Numbered from the stretch's first letter, positions 1 through 11,475 are shown. The stretch is DNA of 64,000 bases from Sanghuangporus weigelae (GCA_033182465.1 CP137319.1:2108001-2172000); one strand, 5' to 3'. Notes: generated from the letters alone by a model not told the origin. Program-made: numbers and translations.

Positions 1-801
1 ACTAGTGGAATAGGGAGACGAGCGGAGTGGGAGAGAAGTTCTACGTAAAATAAGTAAATAAGCGGAAATAAGTCCCGCGGAGAGTAAGAAGATGGAGTGG
101 TAGAGGGGAGTGAGAGGGATGAGGGATGGGAGCAAGGAAGGATGAGAAGAGATGATGGGTGTTACGAGGCAAGGTGCAAAGTGGGACCCACAATTCTCTT
201 AGAGGGCAGGTCACTCAGCTGCCAGTGAACTGAACAGTCTGTCCCTCCATCTCGTCTCAGAGCCACACGAATTTATCTCTCTTTACTCATTGCCCTTCTG
301 ATGTATTAGATATCTAGCAGACCTCAATCTCTCCTGGCCTATGCCCTTCACATGATTTATTATATCGTTGTTGGACAGATTCAGTGAGTTTTGTGTGGCG
401 AAGAGGCGTTTGGGGGGTGTCGTTCCAGTTTGGGCTGTGCTGAGGCCATTTCCATTTCCGGCCATCAGCGTAACAACGTTCCAGTGCGCGGCTCGTCTGT
501 TTCGTAGTTCAAAACAAATAATTATTCACTCTATTCGAGTGATCTTTCGTCTCATTTGGATTGTAGGACCTTTACTATCATTTTTGAAGCAGTGAGGACG
601 GAGATTATAGGTCCTTTCACGCTTTCTGTGGGACTTGTTGCGAATAAATGGCCCCTACTTATTGTGATACCGCGAGAACGGAATCCCGAAATACTACGAT
701 CGAAATCGACATCGATATTGTCCTATCATGCATTCAAAAAATGCGATCTTTCACTTATGGATCACCCATCTTCCACTCACTTCCTCACTTGCGTATAAAT
801 T
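1..801. other. Intergenic, upstream of SET-domain gene
   Basis: No gene is supported here. Positions about 60-170 are strongly purine-rich (GA-rich). Several short open frames overlap each other and show no family resemblance. A TATAAA-like string lies only a few bases before the ATG at 802, too close to act as a TATA box for that start. Confidence 0.6.
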
Positions 802-2278
802 ATGTCTCTGTCTACTCTAAACAACGAGGATGGACACGTTGGATCCGATGCTCGATACCGTCGAACGCCATCTCTACCCGAGAACTCCGCCCCATTCCTC
901 CGACTCAGACACTCGCCGGATAGCGGGTTCGGTGTCTTTGCATCTCAATTAATCCAATCGGGCACCCGGATCCTAGAGAGCGAGGACGGGCCAGCTATAT
1001 ACGTGATCTACCGTGCATTCCGCAAAGAAGTCTGTGCGTGGTGTTTCCGCTATGATCAAGGCAGAAATTGGAAAATCCGATATGAGCCGCCTAGTGGTGT
1101 TCAAAGAGATAGTGGAGGAGGAAGTGGTGGTGGAGGATCAGGATCAGCTCCAGGCCCTGGTGTAGTATTCTGCCGCGAAGAGTGCAGAGACGCGTGGAAA
1201 GAGGAGTACGGAGAGGTAGGAATTGAGGCATATGCAGCTGTGGAGGCCTTCGTGCAGAAACAGGCTCGCAGTAGAGGATGGTCGGTCGGGATTTCTAATT
1301 CTAACTCTGAGGAGGATGGCGATAAAGTGCCGACTACGAGTGAGATTGAAGAGGTGCGTGAGTGTAATCTGATTTGTCTCAGCCATACAACAAAGTTCTT
1401 CATTTGTGCATATTTTCGCGGACTCTGATTCTCGAATGAAGAAATACTAAACGTATTCCCGTTTCATATTCTCTCTCTCTCTGAATCATTTATAATTTGT
1501 TTCAACCTCTGCTGACAGATTATAGACATGGAAATCGGCTGAAGAACAAGCCTCCCTTATCCGGAGCCAACGATCATCCTCAAGGTCTCCGAATCCAAAC
1601 CTATCATCAGCCATCAAACCCGATCGGTCCTCCAAATCCCAAAAACAGGCCCTTGCTCAAGCTATAGCTCTACCCATCCTCAACACTGACACACTTTCCT
1701 TCCTTCTAAGCGGCGTCCTCTGCGCTTCGTCCTCTTCTCGCTGTCCATCATGGCGAGCCCTCCTCACACTCAGCCCCTCTCTTCATGCCGTTTATGCGAA
1801 CACGGATGCCCTCCAACAAATAACTACCACACTTCTCCACTTCACAGCCATTCTTCCACTCCAACTGCTTCCATACGTAAGTCGGGAGACGTTCGAAGTC
1901 GTCTTGGCGCGCGACGTCGCAAATAGCTTTGGCATCTGGAGTACACAAGAGGAAGCGCAGCGCAAGCTCAATAACTCGTCCTCGGATATGCAAGAAGGCG
2001 CGGAGATGCTAGGCTACGGCACCTGGCCTATCGCTTCCTTCTTCAATCATTCCTGCGAACCCAACGTCGCTAGGCGCCGTATCGGTAGGAGATGGGTCTT
2101 CACCTCTGCCCGAGAAGTATCCGAGGACGAAGAGTTGTGCATAAGCTATATTCGTGGTGAAGAGAACGCGTTGAACTTGACGGAAAGACGAAAGCGGTTA
2201 AGGCGCGTGTGGGGTTTTGAGTGCCAGTGCGTGAAGTGTGTGCGCGAAGAAGAGAATCAAGGTGCACGCGATGAATAG
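802..2278 (+). CDS. SET-domain protein lysine methyltransferase (SET6/SMYD-like)
   Basis: Two exons, 802-1353 and 1526-2278, give a protein of 434 aa. The GT-AG intron (1354-1525) is required because the frame before it closes shortly after. The N-terminal SET segment starts near residue 30 (GFGVFASQLIQSG). A Cys-rich insert (CAWC ... FCREEC) resembles a degenerate MYND-type zinc site, followed by a Gly/Ser-rich linker. The C-terminal half carries the diagnostic NHSCEPN motif, ELCISYI and a post-SET cluster CQCVKC. These split-SET features match fungal SET6 and animal SMYD proteins, which transfer methyl groups from S-adenosylmethionine to lysines. The substrate is unknown. The gene ends 58 bp from the convergent tubulin cofactor B gene. 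The acceptor at 1525 was chosen over one at 1518 because the latter gives an immediate stop. Confidence 0.85.
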
Positions 2279-2336
2279 ATTTTCATGTCGATTTAGACGA
2301 AATAGACTTGTAGCATTCAAATTTTGTTGAAATTCT

Positions 2337-3182
2337 TCACATTTCTTCGAGTTCCTCTTCCAGATCAATAGGTGGGAAGTCTCCGACTCGGACTTTCTCG
2401 GGTCGCACGAAACCACCGTACGGAGCTGGGCAGGAGAAATACCGTTTTCCATTCACGCTGATCCAATCTAATCAGAATGCAAAGAGGCACAAAGGAAAAC
2501 AGCAAATAGACGTACGACCCGTCATTCTTCCCAACAGGTTCATCATACTGCACACCGACCCACACGCCCGTCTTATTCCCAAACTCTGTCGGACCAACGA
2601 ACTGTACAACTCCACGTCTTGCGATCCCACCTTCCGTCGTCGGTTCCACTTCACATCTCTGACCCACTTTGATGCCAATATGCGATTCCGGGGCGATTGG
2701 ATGAGCGAGTGATTCTGATTGATCGGACGAGGCGAAGCGCCCGAGCTTGTTGCGTTGCTTGTATGCAAGGACCGAATCCTGTCTTCTCGCATATTCTGCC
2801 TCGGAGATCTCGAACTTCTCCACTTGAGAGACGTCTGTAAATTGCCCTGTAAGCGAGGCCTCTGGTGGGCTCGTATCTTCTACCTTCAGGCGAGAAACTA
2901 TATGAACATCAAAACCACACATGGACGAGAGAAGTCACGCACCTTTAGCACTTGCCAATCCCGTACACCATAAAACCCGAGTAGTCGACTGTCATCATCA
3001 AGCGTAGCCACAACAGAAGGATCCTCTTCAGAATTTTTTACAGAAATCCACTGCACTGAAACTGGGATTCCGGTGATGGGCTCAAGCTTTGCCTTGAGTT
3101 GTTGTACGGTGAGGTGTAAATCAAACCGTCGCTCCGAACGCGTGTCTGGCGAGACGACGAAAACTGAAACGGTTCCAGACAT
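2337..3182 (-). CDS. ALF1: Tubulin-folding cofactor B (TBCB/Alf1/Alp11)
   Basis: Three exons (3182-2943, 2883-2516, 2457-2337; introns of 59 and 58 bp) give 242 aa. Residues 1-80 form the ubiquitin-like domain ([19 protein letters not shown]...), followed by a linker with [11 protein letters not shown] and NKLGRF. The C-terminal half is a CAP-Gly domain with [30 protein letters not shown] and, after the last intron, VNGKRYFSC and GGFVRP. It ends in an acidic EEELEEM tail, typical of cofactor B. The protein acts in the cytosol in folding and dissociation of alpha-tubulin, together with cofactor E. Domain order and length match the family. The last acceptor (ggatcag) was chosen because it joins GKNDGS to VNGKRY exactly as in homologues. 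The first intron uses the acceptor that gives LK-VEDTSP. Confidence 0.9.
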
Positions 3183-3415
3183 TTACGCTGAGTCTCTTAT
3201 AACCCAGAGGAACCCGATGCTGTAAAAAAATGAGAAAGAAATATGATTGATTGGTCTGCGGAAGAAGATCAGTCTGAGATGAGATTGCAAGTCGAAGCGC
3301 GCGCTTTTGTTGTTTGCCTTTGTTTTCGTCGATCTTCATTGTGATCGGCGCGATTGTCTCACCTCAGATCTTCTCCTTTGGAGCCTTCCTTCCACTAACA
3401 TACGTCCCATCCTCA
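3183..3415. promoter_or_regulatory. Shared divergent promoter region (TBCB / BTB gene)
   Basis: This is the 233-bp gap between two divergent start codons, so both promoters must lie here or overlap the genes. I see no clear TATA box. A BTB-frame ATG at 3314 lies inside it, but the family start is at 3416. Confidence 0.5.
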
Positions 3416-4420
3416 ATGTCGAAATTACCGGCGCATCCGCTAGATGAATTCCATCTACCCTCAGGAGGTATCATCCTCAAATCCTCGGATGGCGTTGATT
3501 TCAAAGTGTACAAGAACATACTCACACTCGGGTCGGCTTTCTTCGAAACAATGTTCAGCCTCCCTCAGCCGCCGGACTCGTACGGCGGAGATTCATCAAA
3601 GCCCAGAGCGGAAGACCATACAACTAAAATGCAAGTTATTGACGTGACGGAATCAAGCGCTATACTCGACCAGCTCCTGCGTTGTATCTACCCTACTCCC
3701 TCACCCTCGTTTCCCGGCATTTCTGATGATGGCGAAATTGCAAAGGAAGAAGAATTTATTAAAGGGATAGAACCTATTCTAGGCGCAGCGGTGAAGTATG
3801 ACGTACAAACCGTTGTCGACAAACTATGTGCTTTGATGCTGGACGCGGCGGAGAGGACACGTCCTAACGGTCATCTTCGTCACGATACTCTTGCCGTTCG
3901 AGTTTATGTGTTAGCCTGCCAATTCGCACTGAAAGGAGTAGCACGTCGGGCTGCGCATATAGCTCTCAAAGGGCGTGTCGCAGGCATCTTTATCGAGGAT
4001 TTCCGCAAGATATCCGCAGCTCAGTACTTCGCACTCGTGACATTTCAAGACAAGATATCCAAAATTATGAGCAAGGCAGTACAAGACAGTTGTCATTCAT
4101 CACATGTCAGATGCAATAGCTGTGGACGTTTGGAAGGAAGCGCCACATCGGTTGCTCGTTGGTGGTATATCTGGATCTATCACGCACGTAGTATCGTAGT
4201 CGAGTCGCCAGCAAGCGAAGAGATATACTCAGCAAGTCTTCTTAAGAATGTGTATTCAAAAGATGACTGTCTCCGCTGCAAGGATCTCTGGACGAGATTA
4301 CCTTTGGTTTCTCAGCCATTAAAGGACAAATTGAAGGAAGCGATTGCCGAGGTACGCTACGTGGATCGAAATCTTGTTTACTGTGCTGACATTCATGCCT
4401 TAGAACGACATTGCTTTTAG
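3416..4420 (+). CDS. BTB/POZ-domain protein, paralogue 1
   Basis: An intronless gene of 334 aa. The start is placed at 3416 (MSKLPAHPLDEF) because the two neighbouring paralogues begin with equivalent sequence. The frame is open 102 bases further upstream to another ATG. Residues about 20-110 form a BTB/POZ fold: ILKSSDGVDFKVYKNIL, FFETMFSLPQ, then LLRCIYPTPSPSFPG. The middle is a helical BACK-like stretch (VLACQFALKGVARRAA). The C-terminal third has a paired-cysteine pattern, CNSCG and CLRC, that recurs in the paralogues and may bind zinc. BTB proteins of this type are common in agaricomycetes; many serve as Cullin-3 adaptors or dimerisation modules, but no target can be inferred here. Codon use and layout match paralogue 2, showing tandem duplication. 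Confidence 0.85.
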   Translation: MSKLPAHPLDEFHLPSGGIILKSSDGVDFKVYKNILTLGSAFFETMFSLPQPPDSYGGDSSKPRAEDHTTKMQVIDVTESSAILDQLLRCIYPTPSPSFPGISDDGEIAKEEEFIKGIEPILGAAVKYDVQTVVDKLCALMLDAAERTRPNGHLRHDTLAVRVYVLACQFALKGVARRAAHIALKGRVAGIFIEDFRKISAAQYFALVTFQDKISKIMSKAVQDSCHSSHVRCNSCGRLEGSATSVARWWYIWIYHARSIVVESPASEEIYSASLLKNVYSKDDCLRCKDLWTRLPLVSQPLKDKLKEAIAEVRYVDRNLVYCADIHALERHCF

Positions 4421-5172
4421 TGAAATTTAGCAACAGTTTCCCCTTTCGTCTATAACATCATGGCTTGATCCAGTCTCAGCATTTATGAAAATTGTGTTCT
4501 CAACAGTAGTCCCATAGCCTGTTTGGACCACTGGAGGGGTGTGCACCAAGCCTCCTTGGGTACGAGACTCCAAGCAGGCCTTTCTTCTACTTCAGTAGTC
4601 TACCATTACTGAACCTACTGTACGGTCCCTTGAAGCCCGATTTCGAACGACAAATTGTTTTAGGCACGTCGATGCGTCAAACACAATATTAATATTACAT
4701 TACTAACAGTCTGCCGAGTCTTCATCGCAGGTCTGTTAGTCCTCTATGCTGAGGATCCCAAGTGATATTCTGTTTCCTTCAAAAGTATATACATAGCAGA
4801 GGCAACCCCATTCCGAGGAGACACGATGGGGATCCATCACCAGTTGAATAGCGTTTCGAGCTGCTGGTCTGCTGCACTATAAGGCGCAAGCCACGCAGGT
4901 CGTTCAGGAGACATTGAGTGGAGAGAATCAGATATTCCGTACCAGATCTATTGGATTCAGTTCTTGTCTATTGGATTCAGTTCTTGAAGCAATAGAATCT
5001 AGAAAGAGAGATTTATTGAGTCTTATACCATATGTGTACCATTTCGTCGATCTTCTCGAAGATCATTGATCAGCGACCTGTTCCAAGTAAGTAATGAGAC
5101 TGAAACAACAGTGACAGTGAAACAACATGTCTGCAAGTTGCTCCCTTCACTAGGCTACAGACAAAACACTCC
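4421..5172. other. Intergenic between BTB paralogues 1 and 2
   Basis: No gene supported. It contains a short perfect tandem duplication (separate entry). The last 60 bases, up to the ATG at 5173, presumably hold the promoter and leader of paralogue 2; I see no clear TATA box. Confidence 0.5.
4947..4986. repeat. Perfect 20-bp tandem duplication
   Basis: Two adjacent identical 20-bp units (4947-4966 and 4967-4986), beginning tctattggattc. It lies about 190 bp upstream of BTB paralogue 2 and looks like a recent replication slip. Confidence 0.9.
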
Positions 5173-6240
5173 ATGTCAGTCCTACCTACGTACCCATTAG
5201 ACGGCTTTCATTTGCGGCCAGAACCTGTCATACTCAAATCCTCAGACGGAGTCGAATTCAAGGTGTACACGAACATACTGGTACTCGCATCGCCTTACTT
5301 CAACACGATGTTCAGTCACCCTCAGCCATCTGAGTCGAAGGACGGCGAATCTTCGAAGATCCCAGCAGAAGACACGACTGGTGTCCAAGTCATCGAGCTA
5401 CCGGAGTTAGGCACGACTCTCGATCATCTTCTGCGTCTCGTCTATCCGATCCCTCCGCCGACTTTTCCTGGCATGTCTGAGTCTGGCGAACTCACAAACT
5501 CTGAAGAATTTGTCAAGGCATTGGAGCCTGTTCTAGCTGCAGCACTCAAGTATGACGTAAAGCTCGTTGTCGAGAAACTGTGTGCGAGCCTGCTGGATGC
5601 GGCGAAGAAAACGTATCCGGATGGGCGTGTGATTCACGATACTCTTGCGGTTCGCGTCTACACAATCGCATGCCAGTATAGATTGAAGGAAATGGCTCGT
5701 CGGGCTGCACATGTATCTTTGAAAGGACGTGTCATCGGTGTCTTTTTCGAGGATTTCCGCAAGATAAATGCAGCTCAGTATTTCTCTCTTGTAAATTTCC
5801 ATCGCAAAATGGTGAAATCTATGGCAAACGCAGTGGAAAATAGCGGCGGTTGGGCCTATTCATACGTCAAATGCAAAAGCTGTGGACGTTATGCAGGTTA
5901 CGTTGAAGATGTCGCTGTCTGGTGGCTCAACTGGTCTGAGCGAGCACGCCCTATCGTATTCGAATCACCAGCAAGCGAGGAAGTATTCTCAGCAAGCTTT
6001 CTCAGCGATATGTATTCGAAGGCAAACGTGTGTCACTCGGCCCAATGCTCTCAGATCTCAGCGAAATGGGACGCCATTACGAAACTGATCAAGGAAAAGA
6101 TGAACGAAGCGATTGAAAAGGCACGTTGCACAAGTTTGGATATTTCATGCTGTAATGACATGGAATTTAGGACGACATTGACCTCAGTGAAATCTAGCAG
6201 TATCTTCCACTGTGTGGGGAATCTGTATAACTGTGATTAG
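5173..6240 (+). CDS. BTB/POZ-domain protein, paralogue 2
   Basis: An intronless gene of 355 aa, clearly homologous to the gene at 3416 along its whole length. BTB/POZ domain at about residues 15-110 (VILKSSDGVEFKVYTNIL, PYFNTMFSHPQ, LLRLVYPIPPPTFPG). A helical middle region contains IACQYRLKEMARRAA and FFEDFRKINAAQYFSL. The C-terminal cysteine pairs are CKSCGR and CHSAQC, so the second pair is spaced differently from paralogue 1. The C-terminus is longer than paralogue 1 because the frame stays open past the point where that gene stops. Likely an adaptor or interaction protein. No catalytic domain is present. Confidence 0.85.
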   Translation: MSVLPTYPLDGFHLRPEPVILKSSDGVEFKVYTNILVLASPYFNTMFSHPQPSESKDGESSKIPAEDTTGVQVIELPELGTTLDHLLRLVYPIPPPTFPGMSESGELTNSEEFVKALEPVLAAALKYDVKLVVEKLCASLLDAAKKTYPDGRVIHDTLAVRVYTIACQYRLKEMARRAAHVSLKGRVIGVFFEDFRKINAAQYFSLVNFHRKMVKSMANAVENSGGWAYSYVKCKSCGRYAGYVEDVAVWWLNWSERARPIVFESPASEEVFSASFLSDMYSKANVCHSAQCSQISAKWDAITKLIKEKMNEAIEKARCTSLDISCCNDMEFRTTLTSVKSSSIFHCVGNLYNCD

Positions 6241-7293
6241 ATCCAATTATCAGCATTAGCGTGAGGTCGTACTTTCCTCTTAGAATTTCTGCGACGCCGA
6301 GGATGTTGCAGGACTACAATTATATTTTCATCATTTGCCAATAGGCCCATCCCGTCTTGCCTTGAAGTGGAGAATATTTATTCAGTCATTGATCCTGCCC
6401 AACGCACCTGTCAGTGCTTGTGCCCTGTTGGATATTTTGTAGGTGAGATTTCCACTGCAAGGCGGGGTTCCCAAGGTGTTTTTTTGCATGGTGTTATCTG
6501 GACCGGAGATGATGTATTCAGTAACCCCTCGTTCGCAGCCTCTGCTACGATAGACTGAGAGAAATCAACTCCTCGCTTAGGGCAGCCCGTGGCAGGCGGT
6601 TTAATTCAACTGCACACGTTCGCCACTGGCACCCATGGAGGCAACTAACATACGCGTAACCAAGCGAGCGACGAACGACTGTATTGCGATGAACACGGAT
6701 GGTGTAAAGGGCGTAGAAAAGAAGAGCAGAAGTTCATGAGTACCGAAATCCCCCCCCCCCCCTCCTCTCGGTCGCGAGAAAGATTTAGGACCACATCTCA
6801 CCGCCGATGTTCTGTGTGCACTATTGGAGGACCAGCCGAAGGAGAGATCCTATGAATAAAAACAGTTGAGAAAGTATGAGACACATGCAGACGCACCTCA
6901 GCCGACGAATGCTACCTGGGCGAATGCTCAATAAAGGTTTTTGTCACTGTCATCTACCCAGTCAGTGGTCCTCCAAGGGATGCGCAGTGCGGTTGGACTA
7001 TCTCAGACTGGGTAGCGAGAAACTTTACGAGCCATTCACTTAATCGTATTTAAGTCATTTTTTCAGAGTCTCATTAGCCCAGTTCATGACGATGTGTTGA
7101 ACACTTGTCGATGTGATTCATAAAAAAAGTGTGATTGGTTTCCTTACAGAGACAGTCCGAGTCAGCGACATTGCGTTTTCGAGGCAAATCACGTGCAAGC
7201 GCCAACATCGTGACCCGTGCCATTAACTTAGCATTTCATTTACAACACACAGTGGCACACACTCTCAATCTCAATCTCAATCTCATCATCATC
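6241..7293. other. Intergenic with C13 tract and simple repeats
   Basis: No gene is supported. A short open frame at 6367-6558 has no recognisable features. A run of 13 C occurs at 6750-6762. Imperfect TCTCAA hexamer repeats followed by TCA repeats (about 7262-7293) lead directly into the ATG of the kinase gene at 7294. Confidence 0.5.
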
Positions 7294-9288
7294 ATGCTTG
7301 TCAGAGACTATCTGAGACAAGAAGGGTATTACCACGCTCCTGAGCCAAGCGGCTATCATCCGAGTACTTCGGATGTCAAGGAGCAAGAAGTTCTTCAGCT
7401 GGCACCCAATTGGAAACCTGTAGCGGCTCGTATTGACCCCAATATGATTGACGCGCTCACTGATGTCCTCCACGACGCTTTGGGCAATGCAGCTCTTCCG
7501 GAAAAAATCAGTGACGCATATTTCTCAATCAAGCGGTTCGAGCAGGAAGAATCAAAGCGCAAAGTGGAATCGGAGCAGGACGTGAGTGCACACTGTGACG
7601 GACGTGCTCACAAGCCTAGGCTAACGTTGTACGGTACACCTAGGTCAGAACCCTCATTTCCGGTTCTTTTCTTACTTCTCTATTCTTCATCAACGGACGC
7701 CTCGAACATCCATTCATTGTTTCAGAGGAGGGAGATTCAACGAGAGATGCCAGATCAAAAGTCGATATAGTTCTTGAATGTGATCCGCAGAAGAGAGCAT
7801 TACTGGAGCTGAAGAACCCTACTGTCTTCTCTGAGGTAAAAATATTGCTTCATGGGTCATTTGTGATGAGACTTGCTTCGGGAGCCCTTACTACGGGGCG
7901 GAAGGTCATCAATAAGGTGCAGTTCGCGTGTATATATCCCACATGGTTTCTCACCGAGTAATATATATCTAGCTGGCTTTATATATGGCATCATACCGAG
8001 CACGATGGGCCGCATTGACATGCCACAACGAATGGGTCTTTTTCAGACTTCACACGGGAACAGAGCAAGTTCAGGCTTACCTAACATTTTCTCCCGTTGT
8101 GTCTCTCCGCACCGGTCCAGATGACAGAACTAAACCGTTGCGGGCATTTTTGGGCATGCTTATCGCCACTGCAAGGAACATCGACGTCACGTCTGGTGCC
8201 GACCTGGGACAACGATTGGAAGCGGTTCCAGAAAACGAATACGAGGATGCAGATGAGGAAGGTGATAGCACCGACGAATCCACTCAAGATAACTCAGATG
8301 AATCATATCATCCTCCGGAAGAGGATACTTCCGAAGGATCCTCTGGATCATATGCACCCAGACATCGGAATCTTCGTGGAGTACCTGACATCCTTGTTAG
8401 CCTTCTTTTCTTAGCCATCATAAACACTATTTTGTTGATGTGAGAAGTGCAGGTTAGCTGGTCGCTGGATGTGACCCCAACAAATACATGGCTCAAATTC
8501 TACGCCACGAACGACGCAAAGCACATTGGCTTACCTCTGAACCCTAAACCAGTTCGATTAAGATTTCAGCGCATTATCGGAGCAGGGTCAACTGGTTGCG
8601 TTTATGAGACCAAAGTCGTCGATAGTACTCAAGAGATTAGACCAGGCGGTCTTACATATGCTATGAAGATAGTTAATAAGGGAACTTCCGGTGAAGAAAG
8701 GGCCCGCATTGCTCGTTTATTCAAAGAGTTCAAGATTTATTCCACTATCGAGGAAACGAGACAGAAAGGCATCCAAATCAACGCAGTGCCTCGTTGCTAT
8801 GGACTTTACGAGACGAAATACACTGTAGCGCTAGTGCTGGATTATGCTGGAGAATCACTTTCTGAGCTTCGATGGGAAAATCTGAAAGCAAACGAAAGGT
8901 GGGTGATTGTCGACCTGATTCGACGGACGCTCACGCGCAGGAAAGGGAAAATATCTTCCAAGCAATAAAGGAAGTCCATGAACTTGGTATCAGTCATGAT
9001 GACCTCGATCCGCGAAACGTCGTGCGTGCATCTGATGGGACATTCAAAATTATCGATTTCACAGCAAGTAAAATTCATCGATGTAAAGGATTCGGAACAG
9101 TCAGTCACTCGTTACCTCCATGAATGACCTGCCGCTCAATATGATTTCAGGCAAACGGTATAAAACGAAATCCGAAGAAGCACGGATGTCCTGAGCTTCG
9201 ACGGATTTGGGAAGAACTTATGCCTCCTTCACGCCAATATATTCTTTCTGGTGTCATCATACCGGGGAGATCGATGGTATCTGTGTAG
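7294..9288 (+). CDS. PD-(D/E)XK-like / protein-kinase fusion protein
   Basis: Seven inferred exons: 7294-7581, 7615-7633, 7726-7916, 7973-8395, 8453-8902, 8941-9099 and 9151-9288, giving 555 aa. Around residues 105-125 the pattern DIVLEC...ALLELKNP resembles the D...E-x-K core of PD-(D/E)XK nucleases. It is followed by a stretch (WAALTCHNEWVFFRL) like those seen after such cores. An acidic Ser/Asp/Glu-rich linker separates this from a protein kinase-like domain: glycine loop IIGAGSTGCVYE, lysine in YAMKIV, catalytic loop HDDLDPRNVV, and IIDFTAS in place of DFG. Family knowledge: fungi have expanded families combining a restriction-endonuclease-like fold with a kinase, some related to Crinkler-type proteins. 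Whether either domain is active is unknown. The intron at 8903-8940 is only 38 bp. The two smallest exons are the least certain part of the model. Confidence 0.68.
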
Positions 9289-10439
9289 GGGTGGGATCCT
9301 TATCGAAGTGAGTCGTGGGGCTATGACAGATAACGTGAACAAGTGGATTGATATCGAAGTTGTACAAGTATTAAGGAATTGCGACATGATCGCTAACACA
9401 TGGATAGGAAAAAAAGGAGAGTTTAAGTATGTTGTTGTTGTGTACCTGGTGCAGGATGCCTCGGCCCTAAATTAGCCAAGGCAATGGGGGCAGGAAAGAT
9501 GCGAGGATACTATAGAAGTGGTTCAACAGGAACTTCTTCGCTATTCCAGGATTCGTCGTTTACGAAAACTACTGGCTCCGACTAGATCATGCGCAATTCG
9601 AGTAATAAGTGGCAATGTAGGCATAAAGAGGCCTATGCTCTAGGCTCGATAGGGTCCTGTGCGAAGAAACCAAAGAAACTGAAATGAAAAATAGAAAAGC
9701 ATAGATATATCTGTTGTTCCATATCAAGCGACTGATGAAGTCTATTGACTGAGTTCACGCAGTTCACCACAGCATCATGATTGTGATGTTGGCGCTGCCC
9801 GGCATTATTGCTTGAGCCGATATTCCTACAAGCTAGAACGGAATGACCTCTTTCACGTCAATCTAAATTCTGACACTGCAGGCGACAGGAAAGGTTACTT
9901 TCGTCATTTTCTGTCAAGCCTCATTGTAATAGTTATTATCTGTTGTAGCCATTCTGATTATATTGCTTATTCTCCAACACGACATAGTTCCGCAAATATG
10001 TTTCCAAGTCACTTTGAAATCCCTCTCGACCTCTCGAAATAGCCAGCCATTGCCTCATGAGCTTATGTGTGTTGTATCCCTACGTTCACAAGTGCATCTC
10101 ACCTGGACATCTGGGATGACGCAACATTTTTACATAAAAACGATGGGAATGCAAGTCATTTGGTAACTTAGGACATCTTGTTGCGACCGGTCTTACGTTT
10201 TGGTCTTTCTAATCAGTTGAGCTTTTCCCAAGAGATTTGGTCATTTAGGACAAGTTTGGAAGTCCAGATCCTTACGGGAAGTCATTCATTAATGGAGTGT
10301 TCGAAACCAAAGTCTACTAAAGTTGGCGTTGTCAAGTTGTCGCTAATGCGGAAGTATTCTCTTATATCTTACTTCAGATCATGATCGCCATCGATCTGAA
10401 GACTAAAGATTCGACCTCTAGAACGAGTCTCAATCCTCG
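9289..10439. other. Intergenic, no gene recognised
   Basis: A stretch of 1.15 kb with only short overlapping open frames and no conserved motif. The last 60 bases precede the broken BTB paralogue. Nothing else noted. Confidence 0.5.
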
Positions 10440-11475
10440 ATGTCGTTGAAAGCTGCACATCCTCTCGACGATTTCTCCCTTCCTACAGGAGGTGTTATCC
10501 TGAAATCTGCAGATGGTGTCGAATTCAAAGCCTACAAGAGCATATTGGCACTCGCATCGCCTTTCTTTCGCGACATGTTCACTTTACCCCAAGCCGACGA
10601 ATCGAATGATGGAGAACACCAGGGGAAAGGAAGTGCAGTCCCAACAGTCGACGTGTAAGCCATCGACGTATCGGAGTCGAGTAGTACGATCGCTACGCTC
10701 TTGCGTCTCGTTTACCCAACATCTCCACCTTCGTTTCCGGGCATATCTGAATCGGGCAAAGTAGCCGATGCGCAGGAACTTGTTAACGGGATAGGACCAG
10801 TTCTAGCTGCGGCGCTCAAGTACGACGTGCAAATCGCTGTGGAGAAGTTATGCACAAAATTGCTCGACGCCGCGGAGACTACATTTCCCGACGGCAGCGT
10901 CATCGATGAGACACTTGCACTACGCGTATTTGTTCTGGCTTGCCGATCTCGAGTTGAAGGAAATGGCCCGTCGTGCTGCGTATGCTTCTCTGAAAGGCAG
11001 CATAGTTGGCGTTTTCATCGAGGACCTTCGCCAAATAAATGCCGCCCAGTACTTGCGCCTCTTACAGTTTCATACAAAGATGGCCGATACAGTGAAAGCT
11101 TTAGTGAATAACTGCAGGGACTTTTCGTCTCTGAGTCTTGCGTGCACCAGTTGCGGAGAAGGCGGTTCATTTTCTCCTCGTACTGCCAAGTGGGTGCTTG
11201 ACTTTGCCGCCAGGTCGCAGCCTATCATTTCTCAGTCCCCGGCAGGATACAAGATACTTACTCGGGAATTCATTGGAGATACGCTCCGAGCGGCGTCGTT
11301 CTGCCGCTCATGCCAACAAGCACCAGCAAAGTGGAATGTGCTTTCTAATGAAATTAGGCAAAGAATTGATATAGCAATTGCTGACCCGGAGGTAGGCTCA
11401 TTGAATAATAGTTTCCAAAATATTCTGAGCTCAAGCACACACGTTCAGAACGACATTGACCTCAGTGAAATTTGA
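10440..11475 (+). pseudogene. Broken BTB/POZ paralogue 3
   Basis: This locus aligns over its full length with the BTB genes at 3416 and 5173: MSLKAAHPLDDF start, BTB core (ILKSADGVEFKAYKSIL, FFRDMFTLPQ, LLRLVYPTSPPSFPG), helical middle (ELKEMARRAAYASLKG) and C-terminal cysteine pairs CTSCG and CRSC. Two lesions break it. A TAA at 10656-10658 stands where the paralogues' VQ position predicts CAA. A one-base gain near 10945 (ten bases where paralogue 2 has nine, between the Cys and Leu-Lys codons) shifts the frame for the rest. No splice pair near either lesion restores the frame. Most likely a recently inactivated tandem copy; assembly error is the alternative. Confidence 0.8.

Noticed and set aside
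3314-3415. Upstream ATG at 3314 as start of BTB paralogue 1
   Set aside because: It adds a hydrophobic N-terminus absent from both paralogues, which start at the position equivalent to 3416.
7135-7293. Upstream start of the kinase fusion gene
   Set aside because: The extension is of low complexity (NLNLNL from a hexamer repeat) with no conserved sequence; the ATG at 7294 follows directly.
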